Shown here piece after piece: positions 51,746 through 59,543 of a stretch of 64,000 nt of DNA. The stretch's first letter is position 1; every line of letters starts with the position of its first letter. The notes under the pieces are model-generated. The model was given only the letters and a program-made list of their open reading frames with translations, searched no databases and was not told where the DNA came from. The position numbers were made by a program, and so were the translations under genes. Source of the DNA: Planctomycetota bacterium (GTDB taxonomy: Bacteria > Planctomycetota > Phycisphaerae > UBA1845); the NCBI GenBank assembly GCA_016200265.1, contig JACQFE010000013.1:124001-188000 (forward strand), read 5' to 3'.

Positions 51746-52117
51746 ATGAAACAAAATACACTCATTGGACTTGCATCACTTGCCCTTGTTGCAGCCGGCT
51801 GCGGCGGCACATCGATGAGTTATTACGAGGAACACGGACATCATCATCGGGCCTTTGCGGTCGATGCAGGGCCTCCACCGCCGGTTTACGTAGAGGAACG
51901 ACCGGTTGTGGTTGAGCGACCGGTGGTTGTCGAGCAGCGGCCAGTTTACGTCGAACGCCCGGCCGTGATCGTGGATGAACGCCCCGTACACTATTCTGGC
52001 GCGGAAGTCCGCGTGTTCGACAGCCATCGAAACATCTGGATCAACATCGAGCGGGGTCATGTCCACGGACCACACTGTGGGCACGTGTATGTTCACGGTC
52101 GATGGGAAGTTCACTGA
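51746..52117 (+). CDS. Small lipoprotein with Pro/Val/Arg repeats
   Basis: 123 residues. The signal ends in a lipobox, LVAAGCGG, so lipid attachment is expected. The middle consists of repeats of VYVEERPVVVERPVVVEQRP type (six PV-ERP-like units), a stiff Pro-rich arm that could cross the periplasm or peptidoglycan. The end is His-rich (HVHGPHCGHVYVHGRWEVH) and could bind metal. I do not know a family. The ATG at 51746 lacks a strong ribosome-binding site. Confidence 0.75.
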   Translation: MKQNTLIGLASLALVAAGCGGTSMSYYEEHGHHHRAFAVDAGPPPPVYVEERPVVVERPVVVEQRPVYVERPAVIVDERPVHYSGAEVRVFDSHRNIWINIERGHVHGPHCGHVYVHGRWEVH

Positions 52118-52135
52118 CAGCTTGTTGAAAAAATA

Positions 52136-52168
52136 CCGTGGAACCGACTTTCCAGTCGGTCAGCACGG
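52136..52168. repeat. Palindromic repeat with nested stems
   Basis: CCGTG and CACGG form the outer arms and CCGAC and GTCGG the inner stem around TTTCCA. It begins 19 bases after the stop of the small lipoprotein. Possibly a terminator-like or REP-type element; no U tract follows directly. Confidence 0.6.
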
Positions 52169-52315
52169 CCAATTCCAAGAAAAGAAACCGACAACAATGT
52201 TGGTCCCACAAGAGGATTAGCCTTCTTCAATGGGCCGTTAAGTCATCGCAGAACGCCGCGCGCAATCGTCGATCACCAGTCTTTTTGGCGATAATCGGGT
52301 ATACTGCGCGGCGGC

Positions 52316-53461
52316 ATGTCCACGCATCCTGATGTTATTGTCATAGGCGGCGGCGTGATCGGGCTTTCGATCGCCCGTCGCCTCAGCCTCGACGGCCTGG
52401 CCGTTGCGCTTCTTGAGCGAGGCGTTTGCGGCGCGGAAGCATCGTGGGCCGGTGCGGGCGTGCTCACGCCGAGCAATCCACACCGCCGCGATGCGATTGC
52501 TGAACTACGGCAAAAAAGTTTGGCCCTCTATCCTCAATTTTGCAATGCACTTCGCGAAGAGAGCGGCATTGATCCGGAATACGAAGAATGCGGCGAGCTT
52601 GAAATCGCCCTTAATGATTCAAGCCTTCGCAGCCTGAAAAGCGATGCCGATGCAGGCCAAGATGCGCTTGCGCCGGACGGTCGACCTGCATATCAATTCC
52701 ACGATCCGGTTGCGGCCCAACACATCGAGCCCCTCATTGCTCCAAACATACTTGGCGCGATGGAATGCCGTCTGACTTCACAGGTGCGGAATCCGCGATT
52801 GCTCCAAACGCTTAAAGCAGCGTGCCTACAAAAGGGCGTCAACATTTATGAACATACTGAAGTCGCGGGCCTGCTTCGCCATGGCATGCGTGTCATTGGC
52901 GTTCAAACCCATTCCGATAAAATCCACGCCGCGCAGACGGTAATTTGTGCCGGCGCGTGGTCAGCGCAGCTCGATGATCAGTCGCGGGACGCCTTGCCAG
53001 TCTACCCTGTGCGCGGACAAATAATCCTGATGAGATTCGACCGCCGCCCATTCACTCATGTCATCGCTCGCGGAAAGACTTATCTCGTTCCCCGGCGCGA
53101 CGGCCATGTGCTGCTCGGAGCAACCGAAGAGCACGATTCCGGTTTCAACAAGCGAACGACGGCGTCGGGAATCGCAAGCTTGCTTGAAAAGGGAATGAAG
53201 CTGGTTCCTTCGATCCGCGATGCGGCAATTGTCGCGACCTGGGCGGGCTTGCGACCCGGAACACCGGATGAGAATCCATTGATCGGCCCGATACCCGAAA
53301 GCCCCGGCCTATTCGCAGCGACCGGTCACTTCCGTTCCGGTCTAATCCTCGCGCCGATCACGGCAGAGATCATTTCAGCCCAGATTTGCAATCGACAAAC
53401 TCCGCTCGCCGACGAAGCATTCGGCGTTGAGCGAGTGAAGCCAGTCATCAAAGAAAGCTAG
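52316..53461 (+). CDS. thiO: Glycine oxidase (thiamine thiazole pathway)
   Basis: FAD-dependent oxidase of the DAO family that makes iminoglycine for the thiazole ring of thiamine. N-terminal FAD motif VIVIGGGVIGLSIARRL, then GAEASWAGAGVL typical of ThiO, then YPVRGQIILMRF and YLVPRRDGHVLLGATEE, and the C-terminal AGLRPGTPDENPLIG and TGHFRSGLILAP. 381 residues, normal. The other thiazole genes (thiG, thiS) are not in the window, but thiL lies 1.6 kb to the right. No TPP riboswitch was seen upstream. Convergent with prfA. Confidence 0.92.
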   Translation: MSTHPDVIVIGGGVIGLSIARRLSLDGLAVALLERGVCGAEASWAGAGVLTPSNPHRRDAIAELRQKSLALYPQFCNALREESGIDPEYEECGELEIALNDSSLRSLKSDADAGQDALAPDGRPAYQFHDPVAAQHIEPLIAPNILGAMECRLTSQVRNPRLLQTLKAACLQKGVNIYEHTEVAGLLRHGMRVIGVQTHSDKIHAAQTVICAGAWSAQLDDQSRDALPVYPVRGQIILMRFDRRPFTHVIARGKTYLVPRRDGHVLLGATEEHDSGFNKRTTASGIASLLEKGMKLVPSIRDAAIVATWAGLRPGTPDENPLIGPIPESPGLFAATGHFRSGLILAPITAEIISAQICNRQTPLADEAFGVERVKPVIKES

Positions 53462-53465
53462 TTAA

Positions 53466-54566
53466 CTAAAGGTTTTTCAGGCGTTGCTCGCGGTCGTAGT
53501 TCTGCAAGGCCTCGATGAGTTCATCGAGGTCGCCCTGCATGATTTTGTCGAGCGAATACATATCAAAATTGATGCGATGGTCGGTGAGGCGGTTTTGCGG
53601 AAAGTTATAGGTGCGGATGCGCTGCGAGCGATCGCCGCTTCCGATCATCGATTTTCGGGCGCTGTCGCGCTGCGAATCGGCCTGCTGCTGGTGATAATCG
53701 TACAGGCGTGTCAGCATCACTCGGCGAGCTTTGGCCCGGTTTTTGTGCTGGCTTTTTTCGTCGCGCATGTTCACTGTGATGCCGGTCGCCTTATGCGCCA
53801 GCCGTATGGCCGATGAGACTTTGTTGACATTCTGACCACCGGGTCCGCCCGCGCGAGATACGAATTCCTCGACATCCGTGTCCCAATTGACTTCGATGTT
53901 GATTTCTTCCGGCTCAGGCAGAACGGCCACCGTCGCCGCAGAGGTGTGAATGCGCCCCTGCGTTTCCGTCTGCGGCACGCGCTGCACGCGATGCCCGCCG
54001 CCTTCATAGCCGAGCAGTCGGTAAACTTCCGGCCCCTTGACGTTCATCACCACTTCCTTGAGCCCGCCAAGGTCCGAGGCGCTCTGATCCATCACTTCGA
54101 CATTGAGCCGCTTCCGTTCGCAATATCGCAGATACATTTCAAAAAGATCGCGGGCGAACAGGGCGGCTTCATCGCCGCCGGTGCCGGCCCGTATTTCCAG
54201 GATGACTGAGGTAATCGCTGCATCTTCATCACTCACTAATGATGATTTCAAGTCTTCGAGGAGCTGGTCGTAACGTGCGATCAGAGTTGCGGCCTCACTT
54301 TCGGCCAGTTCGCGCATCTCCTTATCCTGGGCAGGATCGTCCACGATGTGTTTCGCCTCAGCGAGTCCATCACGCACTTTGCGAAACTCACGAAACGGCT
54401 CGACAAGACGACGCAGGCGACCCAGCTCTTTGGTGATGGCAATGCTCTTGGCCGGATTGCTGGCGATTTCCTGCTCGCCGAGTTGTTGATTCAGAAAATC
54501 CGCGCGATCGGCCAGCTCTTGCAGCTTGCCGAGGATTCGCTGGTTGGTGTCGAGTGCAACAGGCAT
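53466..54566 (-). CDS. prfA: Peptide chain release factor 1
   Basis: Stops translation at UAA and UAG. The GGQ peptidyl-hydrolysis motif is in RAGGPGGQNVNKVSSA. The codon-recognition PxT motif reads VPQTE (PQT), followed by GRIHTSAATVAVLPEP, an RF1 and not an RF2 arrangement. KSQHKNRAKARRVM and GSGDRSQRIRTYNFPQNRLTDHRI are the conserved C-terminal blocks. The acidic EIRAGTGGDEAALFA is the typical domain. 366 residues. It follows rpmE on the same strand, a frequent bacterial order; a likely terminator lies between them. Confidence 0.96.
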   Translation of the reverse strand: MPVALDTNQRILGKLQELADRADFLNQQLGEQEIASNPAKSIAITKELGRLRRLVEPFREFRKVRDGLAEAKHIVDDPAQDKEMRELAESEAATLIARYDQLLEDLKSSLVSDEDAAITSVILEIRAGTGGDEAALFARDLFEMYLRYCERKRLNVEVMDQSASDLGGLKEVVMNVKGPEVYRLLGYEGGGHRVQRVPQTETQGRIHTSAATVAVLPEPEEINIEVNWDTDVEEFVSRAGGPGGQNVNKVSSAIRLAHKATGITVNMRDEKSQHKNRAKARRVMLTRLYDYHQQQADSQRDSARKSMIGSGDRSQRIRTYNFPQNRLTDHRINFDMYSLDKIMQGDLDELIEALQNYDREQRLKNL

Positions 54567-54644
54567 ACGACAAACGTCAAAACATCAAAACCAAACGTCA
54601 ACAATCTTCTTTGGGCTTTGAACTTCGCACTTTGATCTTCAAAA

Positions 54645-54684
54645 ACAAATCACGCGCGGGATCGCATCGCAACCCCCGCGCGTG
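54645..54684 (-). terminator. Rho-independent terminator after rpmE
   Basis: On the minus strand: CACGCGCGGG, a 14-base loop, CCCGCGCGTG, then ATTTGTTTTTG. The ten-base stem is perfect. It sits about 20 bases after the rpmE stop and ahead of prfA, so it could end or attenuate the transcript between the two. Confidence 0.6.
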
Positions 54685-54705
54685 AATGAATTTCACAAGA
54701 CTCAG

Positions 54706-54969
54706 CTAGGCCGTCTTGGTCCCGGCCGTTGTCTTCTTTTCCGGCTTGGCGGACTTGGCGAAGTAATCGCTGCCGAACTTCTTGGTGAAGCGATCAACGC
54801 GGCCAAGCGTGTCCATGAGCTTTCCGCCCGTGCCGCCCTTGTAGAACGGATGGCACGCACCGCAAATTTCAATTTTGATCTCGGGAACGGTGCTGCGCGT
54901 TTCCCACGTCTCCCCGCAACCGCATCGCACCACGCATTTCACATACTTCGGATGAATTTCTTTCTTCAT
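54706..54969 (-). CDS. rpmE: 50S ribosomal protein L31
   Basis: Zinc-binding (C+) form of L31. It begins MKKEIHPKYVKCVVRCGCGE, with Cys residues in RCGC and in IEICGACHPFYKG completing the zinc site. After GGKLMDTLGRVDRFTKKFG there is a Lys/Ala/Thr-rich tail. 87 residues, slightly long because of the tail. It lies upstream of prfA as in many bacteria. Confidence 0.96.
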   Translation of the reverse strand: MKKEIHPKYVKCVVRCGCGETWETRSTVPEIKIEICGACHPFYKGGTGGKLMDTLGRVDRFTKKFGSDYFAKSAKPEKKTTAGTKTA

Positions 54970-55086
54970 GGCTCACTCACTGTGTGTAAAACCGAACTCT
55001 TAAATCCGGAACCTTCCGGAATCCATCATTATATTACGCCGCCGGCCCTCGGCAAGTGCGCCCTCAAGGCGGTACAATCCCGTTGT

Positions 55087-56016
55087 ATGGCCAAGAATGA
55101 GCTGGAATTCGTCGAATGGCTGCGCCGCTGCGGCCGCCAAGCGCCCGGCGTCGAGCTGCCCATCGGCGATGACATGGGGCAGGTGCGGCTTTCCGGCGAG
55201 AAGAATGCCGCCGGATCGCGACTGCTGCTCACTTCCGACATGCTGCTGGATGGCGTGCATTTCGATACGTCAAAGCATCGCCTTTCCGAAATCGGACGCA
55301 AAGCGTTGGCTTGCAGCCTCAGCGATTGTGCGGCAATGGCCGTTCGACCAGTGGCCGCCCTCGTTTCACTTGCCCTGCCTTTCGGACTGGATCTGGAAAA
55401 AGCAAAAGAGATTTACATTGGGATGTCCGAGCTGGAGGATCGATTCAAAGTAACCATCCTTGGCGGCGATACCAATCGTTGGAAGAATCCGTTGGTGATT
55501 GACGTGGCCATCGCCGCCGAGCCGTATCCGGGAATCGAACCCAGGACTCGAGCCGGCGGCCGACCCGGAGACGAGGTTTATGTCACCGGAAAACTCGGCG
55601 GCAGCATTCTTGGAAAGCATCTTTCGTTTGTCCCGCGCGTCGAAGAGGCCCGTCGATTGGCGGAATGTCTGGGCGACAAACTCCGTGCGATGATGGATAT
55701 CAGCGATGGACTGTCGCTTGATCTGTGGCGAATGTGTCAGGCCTCCGGCGTGGGTGTAATCATCGACGAAAGCAAACTGGGCACGGTTGTTAGCGACGAT
55801 GCCATGCGTATGGCGTTCGGCGATAGCGATGCGGCCTTGCAGCACGCCCTAAGCGACGGCGAAGATTTTGAGCTGTTGCTGGCGGTTGCTCCGGGCGTCG
55901 AGAATGCGTCCGGCGTGACGCTGTACCGAGTGGGAACGCTTTGCGAACACGGATTTCAAATGCAGCGATCCGACGGTACCATTTGCGACCTTCCGCCGAA
56001 GGGATATGTTCATTGA
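55087..56016 (+). CDS. thiL: Thiamine-monophosphate kinase
   Basis: Last step of thiamine diphosphate synthesis. From the ATG at 55087 it is 309 residues. Family motifs: ELPIGDDMGQVRL (metal-binding GDD), LLTSDMLLDGVHFD, ACSLSDCAAMAVRP, VTILGGDTNRWKNPLVIDV, YVTGKLGGSILGKH, RAMMDISDGLSLDL and LSDGEDFELLLAV. The frame is open well upstream but the added residues overlap rpmE and are unlike the family. The start fits the usual position before the ELPIGDD block. Assignment firm. Confidence 0.94.
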   Translation: MAKNELEFVEWLRRCGRQAPGVELPIGDDMGQVRLSGEKNAAGSRLLLTSDMLLDGVHFDTSKHRLSEIGRKALACSLSDCAAMAVRPVAALVSLALPFGLDLEKAKEIYIGMSELEDRFKVTILGGDTNRWKNPLVIDVAIAAEPYPGIEPRTRAGGRPGDEVYVTGKLGGSILGKHLSFVPRVEEARRLAECLGDKLRAMMDISDGLSLDLWRMCQASGVGVIIDESKLGTVVSDDAMRMAFGDSDAALQHALSDGEDFELLLAVAPGVENASGVTLYRVGTLCEHGFQMQRSDGTICDLPPKGYVH

Positions 56017-56044
56017 AATGACCATCGAATTGGGATTGGCTGAA

Positions 56045-56125
56045 TGGGCTCGTCATTTTGAGGTCACCGAGGGTGACCGAAGAATCTCGGATTCGAGATG
56101 CTCCGCTCCGCTCAGCGCGACAAGC
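56045..56125 (+). repeat. Dispersed GAAGAATCTCG repeat between thiL and tsaE
   Basis: Contains GTCATTTTGAGGTCACCGAG, then GTGACCGAAGAATCTCGG, then GAGATGCTCCGCTCCGCTCA. It shares its parts (GAGATGCT/AGCATCTC and GAATCTC/GAGATTC) with 57458-57528 in inverted order. Edges are approximate. Confidence 0.65.
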
Positions 56126-56166
56126 CACCAATCACTATTAACAAGAGTGTTTACGCTAACTCCCTA

Positions 56167-56661
56167 ATGACTGCCGCCGAATTAGAAACAAGCTCACCCG
56201 ACGAAACGATGCGTCTTGGGACCGCGCTCGGGGAGGCCTTGCAGGGTGGCGAGTGCATCGCTCTCGTCGGCCCGCTTGGTGCCGGCAAGACGCACCTGGT
56301 GAAGGGAATTGCCGCGGGAAATTCGCCTAATTCCGAGCCGAATGTGACAAGCCCGACCTTCACGCTGATTCACGAGTATCCAGGCCGCTTGCGAATCTTT
56401 CACATCGATGCCTACCGCCTGAAATCCCCTCGCGAACTGGCCGTCCTGGGCTTTGATGAAATGCTCGCCCGGAACTCAGTCGTGATAGTGGAATGGGCGG
56501 ACAAGGTACACGAACTCGTTCCTCCGGAGGCGCTGTGGATCGAGATCAGTTCGAACTCAGCGACAAATAGGAAATTCACTTGTCGATCGAGCTCGCCGAA
56601 ATCCGACAGGCTCATGGAAATTTTGCGTCTCTGGAATTGCCGTGAAGCGAATTCAAACTGA
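56167..56661 (+). CDS. tsaE: tRNA threonylcarbamoyladenosine synthesis ATPase TsaE
   Basis: ATPase of the TsaBDE complex that makes t6A37 in tRNAs. Walker A is [13 protein letters not shown], then [13 protein letters not shown] and [23 protein letters not shown], then [10 protein letters not shown], all family hallmarks. 164 residues from the ATG at 56167. The last 30 residues ([22 protein letters not shown]) are less like the family. No clear ribosome-binding site precedes the ATG, and the upstream region is dispersed repeat; upstream in-frame ATG at 56098 lies inside the repeat. rph follows after 20 bases. Confidence 0.93.
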   Translation: MTAAELETSSPDETMRLGTALGEALQGGECIALVGPLGAGKTHLVKGIAAGNSPNSEPNVTSPTFTLIHEYPGRLRIFHIDAYRLKSPRELAVLGFDEMLARNSVVIVEWADKVHELVPPEALWIEISSNSATNRKFTCRSSSPKSDRLMEILRLWNCREANSN

Positions 56662-56681
56662 TTGCACGCGAGGAACTTAAT

Positions 56682-57404
56682 GTGATCAAACGAACCAACC
56701 GATCTGCCGACGCACTTCGACCCGTCACAATACGCCGCGGCTACACACGAAGTCCACACGGCTCCGTATTGATCCAGGCAGGAAACACAATTGTCCTCTG
56801 CACGGCCTGTTGGGCCCGCGAAGTGCCGCCATGGAAAAAGGGTCAGGGCACGGGGTGGGTGACCGCCGAATATGACATGCTTCCCGCGGCCACGCACGAA
56901 CGCCGCGCCCGAAATCGAACCAAGATCGACGGTCGAACGCAGGAGATTCAACGACTGATCGGCCGGTCCCTCCGGGCCGTGGTTGACCTGGCCGCTCTCG
57001 GCGAAAACTCCATTCTCATCGACTGCGACGTCCTTCAGGCCGACGGCGGAACGCGAACTGCGAGCATCACCGGCGCGTATGTGGCCTTGTGCGACGCGGT
57101 GGCGGCCGCACGCAAGAACCGCTGGATCGAAAAGTCGCCGATCACCGACGCCGTCGCCGCGGTGAGCGTGGGAATCGTGGATGGCCGGGCGCGACTGGAC
57201 CTCGACTATGCGGAGGATTCAGCGGCCGAAGTCGATATGAACGTGGTGATGACCGGCAGCGGAAAATTCGTCGAAGTGCAAGGCAGCGGCGAGGAAGCGA
57301 CGTTCACGAAATCGCAAATGGACCGCATGGTCTTGCTCGCCCAACGAGGCATACGCAAGCTGCTCACCATGCAAATGCAATCCCTCAAAAGGAAAAATCC
57401 CTGA
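56682..57404 (+). CDS. rph: Ribonuclease PH
   Basis: Phosphorolytic 3' exoribonuclease for tRNA and other stable RNA ends. Family blocks: [100 protein letters not shown] and [13 protein letters not shown]. The start is GTG at 56682 with GAGGAA upstream. 240 residues, normal. Downstream of tsaE on the same strand. Confidence 0.95.
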   Translation: MIKRTNRSADALRPVTIRRGYTRSPHGSVLIQAGNTIVLCTACWAREVPPWKKGQGTGWVTAEYDMLPAATHERRARNRTKIDGRTQEIQRLIGRSLRAVVDLAALGENSILIDCDVLQADGGTRTASITGAYVALCDAVAAARKNRWIEKSPITDAVAAVSVGIVDGRARLDLDYAEDSAAEVDMNVVMTGSGKFVEVQGSGEEATFTKSQMDRMVLLAQRGIRKLLTMQMQSLKRKNP

Positions 57405-57416
57405 AGTTTGAGGTCG

Positions 57417-57528
57417 TCATGCAGAACGCCTTCTCCATCATGCTGGACGCCTTTTCTGTCATGCTGAACGGAGCGAAGCATCTCTTATCGCGAGATTCTT
57501 CGGTCGCTCCGCGCGACCTCAGAATGAC
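57417..57528 (+). repeat. Dispersed repeat with ATGCTGAACGG core
   Basis: Three imperfect tandem pieces (GTCATGCAGAACGCC, ATCATGCTGGACGCC, GTCATGCTGAACGGA) are followed by GCGAAGCATCTC, GAGATTCTTCGGTCGCTC and CTCAGAATGACC. A related piece lies inside the phosphatase gene (39489-39516) and another at 56045-56125. The last ATG of the repeat (57524) is the likely start of the next gene. Confidence 0.7.
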
Positions 57529-58366
57529 CCCTTTCGCTGCATTGATGATGCTTGCCTCATTCACCGGTTGTGCGACGCCTTCAGGTTCGCAAGCCGCGGA
57601 AAAAAAAAGCGGAGTCTACGCGTCGAACAAGGGTCAGCCGTGGACGATTCAATGCATCGAGCTGCCCGGTCTAACTCGACAGCGCGACGTTCGGACTTTT
57701 GCCGAGAGTCTCAAGAATACGCAAGGCATCCGAGCGGCGGACGTGAGCATTCTCGATGAATCCGACGGCTACTCGCGCCTTTACTATGGAACCTACCACC
57801 GCACGATGGACAAATCCGGAAAACCCATGTTGCCGGCTCAAATCCACGCCGACGTCCACATGCTTCGGCAGCTCGGCGGCGAATCCGGCGAACATTATTT
57901 CTTTCGCGCCCTGCCGGTTCCCGTCCCGCAGCCTGACGTAGGCAACCGTGACTGGAACCTGATGAATGCAAATGGAATGTACTCGCTCCAAGTGGCCGCC
58001 TTTGAGCCGAACGAGGATTTCTGGGAATTCAAGAAAGCCGCGGCGGATTACTGCGATTACCTCCACAAGAAAGGCTATGACGCCTACTACTATCACACGC
58101 GTAGTTCGAGCATGGTGACCGTCGGAACTTTCGGGGCCGATGCCGTGTTTCGCGGCGCTGACCAGAAACCATATTACAGCGAAGCCGTCGGCCGGCTGCA
58201 AAGCGATGAACTTCTCAAGTACAACGTTGTGAACGGCGCGGTCCTCAAGGCCCGCGACAGTCAAGGCAATTGGGTGCCAGTCCCCTCACGTCTCGTGCGA
58301 ATTCCAACTCGTGAGCCAACCAATGATTTCGTTCCGCGCCCTGCCTCCATCCTTAACAAGGGGTGA
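57524..58366 (+). CDS. SPOR-like lipoprotein
   Basis: 280 residues. The start MTPFAALMMLASFTGC ends in a lipobox-like SFTGC but lacks the usual basic residues before the hydrophobic stretch. The in-frame ATG at 57419 has GAGGT just upstream and would add residues encoded by the repeat, including AKHLLSRDSS. So the original 5' end was probably replaced by a repeat. The C-terminal half has YSLQVAAFEPNEDF, then KKGYDAYYYHTRSSSMVTVGTFG, split here into KKGYDAYYYH and SMVTVGTFG, a pattern of SPOR (peptidoglycan-binding) domains. An N-terminal region (about 40-150) is of unknown fold. Follows rph by about 120 bases. Confidence 0.75.
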   Translation: MTPFAALMMLASFTGCATPSGSQAAEKKSGVYASNKGQPWTIQCIELPGLTRQRDVRTFAESLKNTQGIRAADVSILDESDGYSRLYYGTYHRTMDKSGKPMLPAQIHADVHMLRQLGGESGEHYFFRALPVPVPQPDVGNRDWNLMNANGMYSLQVAAFEPNEDFWEFKKAAADYCDYLHKKGYDAYYYHTRSSSMVTVGTFGADAVFRGADQKPYYSEAVGRLQSDELLKYNVVNGAVLKARDSQGNWVPVPSRLVRIPTREPTNDFVPRPASILNKG

Positions 58367-58448
58367 TAAAGGGGGTTCGTGAAAGGTGCGTTCGACCGCG
58401 TTTATGCGCATACCAAAATCGAATTCACCGCAAAAGGAAAGACTGGTA

Positions 58449-58937
58449 TCAATCCTCGATGATCTGAAACGCAAGCAGATCGGAGTCAATGTCCAGTGTC
58501 GCGATCGTCTTTGGACGTGCGCGATGCAGCGCTCCGGGATTGATGATCCTGCACTTGTTGATTCGTTCATCGCGGCGCACATGTGTGTGGCCGTGCAGGA
58601 TGTAATCGACGGGAATTGAATCAATCGCGACCTCGAAACCGCGCTCGTGTCCATGAAAAATCGCAAATTTTTTGCCGTCCAATTCAAGTATCACTGGCAC
58701 GGATTCCGGAGGTCCAATCCCAATGCTTCGCAAGAATGCAAAGGTACCTTGACTTGGCGAATCGGTGTTGCCCCAGACAAACGTGAAAGGTCGATTCACG
58801 AATTCGGCGAAAACGTCCTCATCGCCCACATCGCCGCAATGCACGATGTGCCCGACGCCAAGTCCGTCGAAAATCTCGAGCGCCCGCCGTACGGCTCGCA
58901 CCCGGCCATGACTGTCTGACATGATCCCCAGTAACAT
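58449..58937 (-). CDS. YfcE/MJ0936-type metallophosphoesterase
   Basis: A 162-residue dinuclear metal phosphodiesterase. Metal ligands are seen in GIMSDSHGR, VHCGDVGD, WGNTD, FHGHE and HGHTHVRRDE, followed by NPGALHRAR, which is the normal YfcE-type order. The ATG at 58937 starts the protein just before the first motif; upstream ATG at 58973 is also open. Natural substrate is unknown. Confidence 0.93.
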   Translation of the reverse strand: MLLGIMSDSHGRVRAVRRALEIFDGLGVGHIVHCGDVGDEDVFAEFVNRPFTFVWGNTDSPSQGTFAFLRSIGIGPPESVPVILELDGKKFAIFHGHERGFEVAIDSIPVDYILHGHTHVRRDERINKCRIINPGALHRARPKTIATLDIDSDLLAFQIIED

Positions 58938-59092
58938 TGCACTTGCCGAATGGGGCCGCCCGCTCGCATTCACCTTCGCACTCTTCTTGCTTTTTGAATA
59001 TTTCGCACCCGTCGAACTTTGCGGACTTTTCTCACTCTTCCCACTTTGTGAACTCTTCTCACTGGAAGCAATTCAAGCTGGCTTCTTGTTCG

Positions 59093-59359
59093 TTAATTGG
59101 CAAGCTCATAAGTTCCCTGACCTGCGTATTTGAGTTTTCCTTGATTGACCAGCCCATCCCACACCGCCCGTGGGAATTGATGCGGAGGAGTAATCGCGAC
59201 GATCCCCGACGACTTGCCACCTGAAAGGGGCCCGCGGCCCAGGCTCGACTCCGCATCCAATCGCGTGAGCTTGAGCCGCTTTTTGAAGGCCTTTAACGCG
59301 TCACGCAGCACATCGGGCGTGGGCGAATCACTCGGCACTGTCGATTGCGGTTCAGACAT
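59093..59359 (-). CDS. Small conserved hypothetical protein
   Basis: 88 residues from the ATG at 59359, which has GGAG 7-10 bases upstream. Pattern: an acidic/Ser/Pro start, an amphipathic basic helix DALKAFKKRLKLTRLDAESSLG, cut here to KAFKKRLKLTRLDAESS, then GIVAITPPHQFPRAVWDGLVNQGKL, cut here to ITPPHQFPRAVWDGL, and KYAGQGTYEL at the end. I recall similar small proteins in Planctomycetota but know no function; the C-terminal half looks like a winged-helix fragment. Confidence 0.7.
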   Translation of the reverse strand: MSEPQSTVPSDSPTPDVLRDALKAFKKRLKLTRLDAESSLGRGPLSGGKSSGIVAITPPHQFPRAVWDGLVNQGKLKYAGQGTYELAN

Positions 59360-59454
59360 TGTTGTTCTCCAATTCCCTGGCCCCTTCCGGTATTGTATCG
59401 AGATTCGCGCCAATTTGCTTGCGAGTGCCACACAAAAACTCATTCGTCCCAATG

Positions 59455-59487
59455 AAAAAGGCCCGGTGGAACAAAGTCCACCGGGCC
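59455..59487 (-). terminator. Rho-independent terminator of the S-layer-like gene
   Basis: On the minus strand: GGCCCGGTGGA, loop of six, TCCACCGGGCC, then TTTTT. The stem is a perfect 11 base pairs. It lies about 57 bases after the stop of the large gene and ahead of the next leftward gene, so it ends that transcript. Confidence 0.9.
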
Positions 59488-59543
59488 CTGATTTACGACT
59501 TGGCAGGGTTCAACAACTCGCGAACCCTTTGGGATTCGAACGA

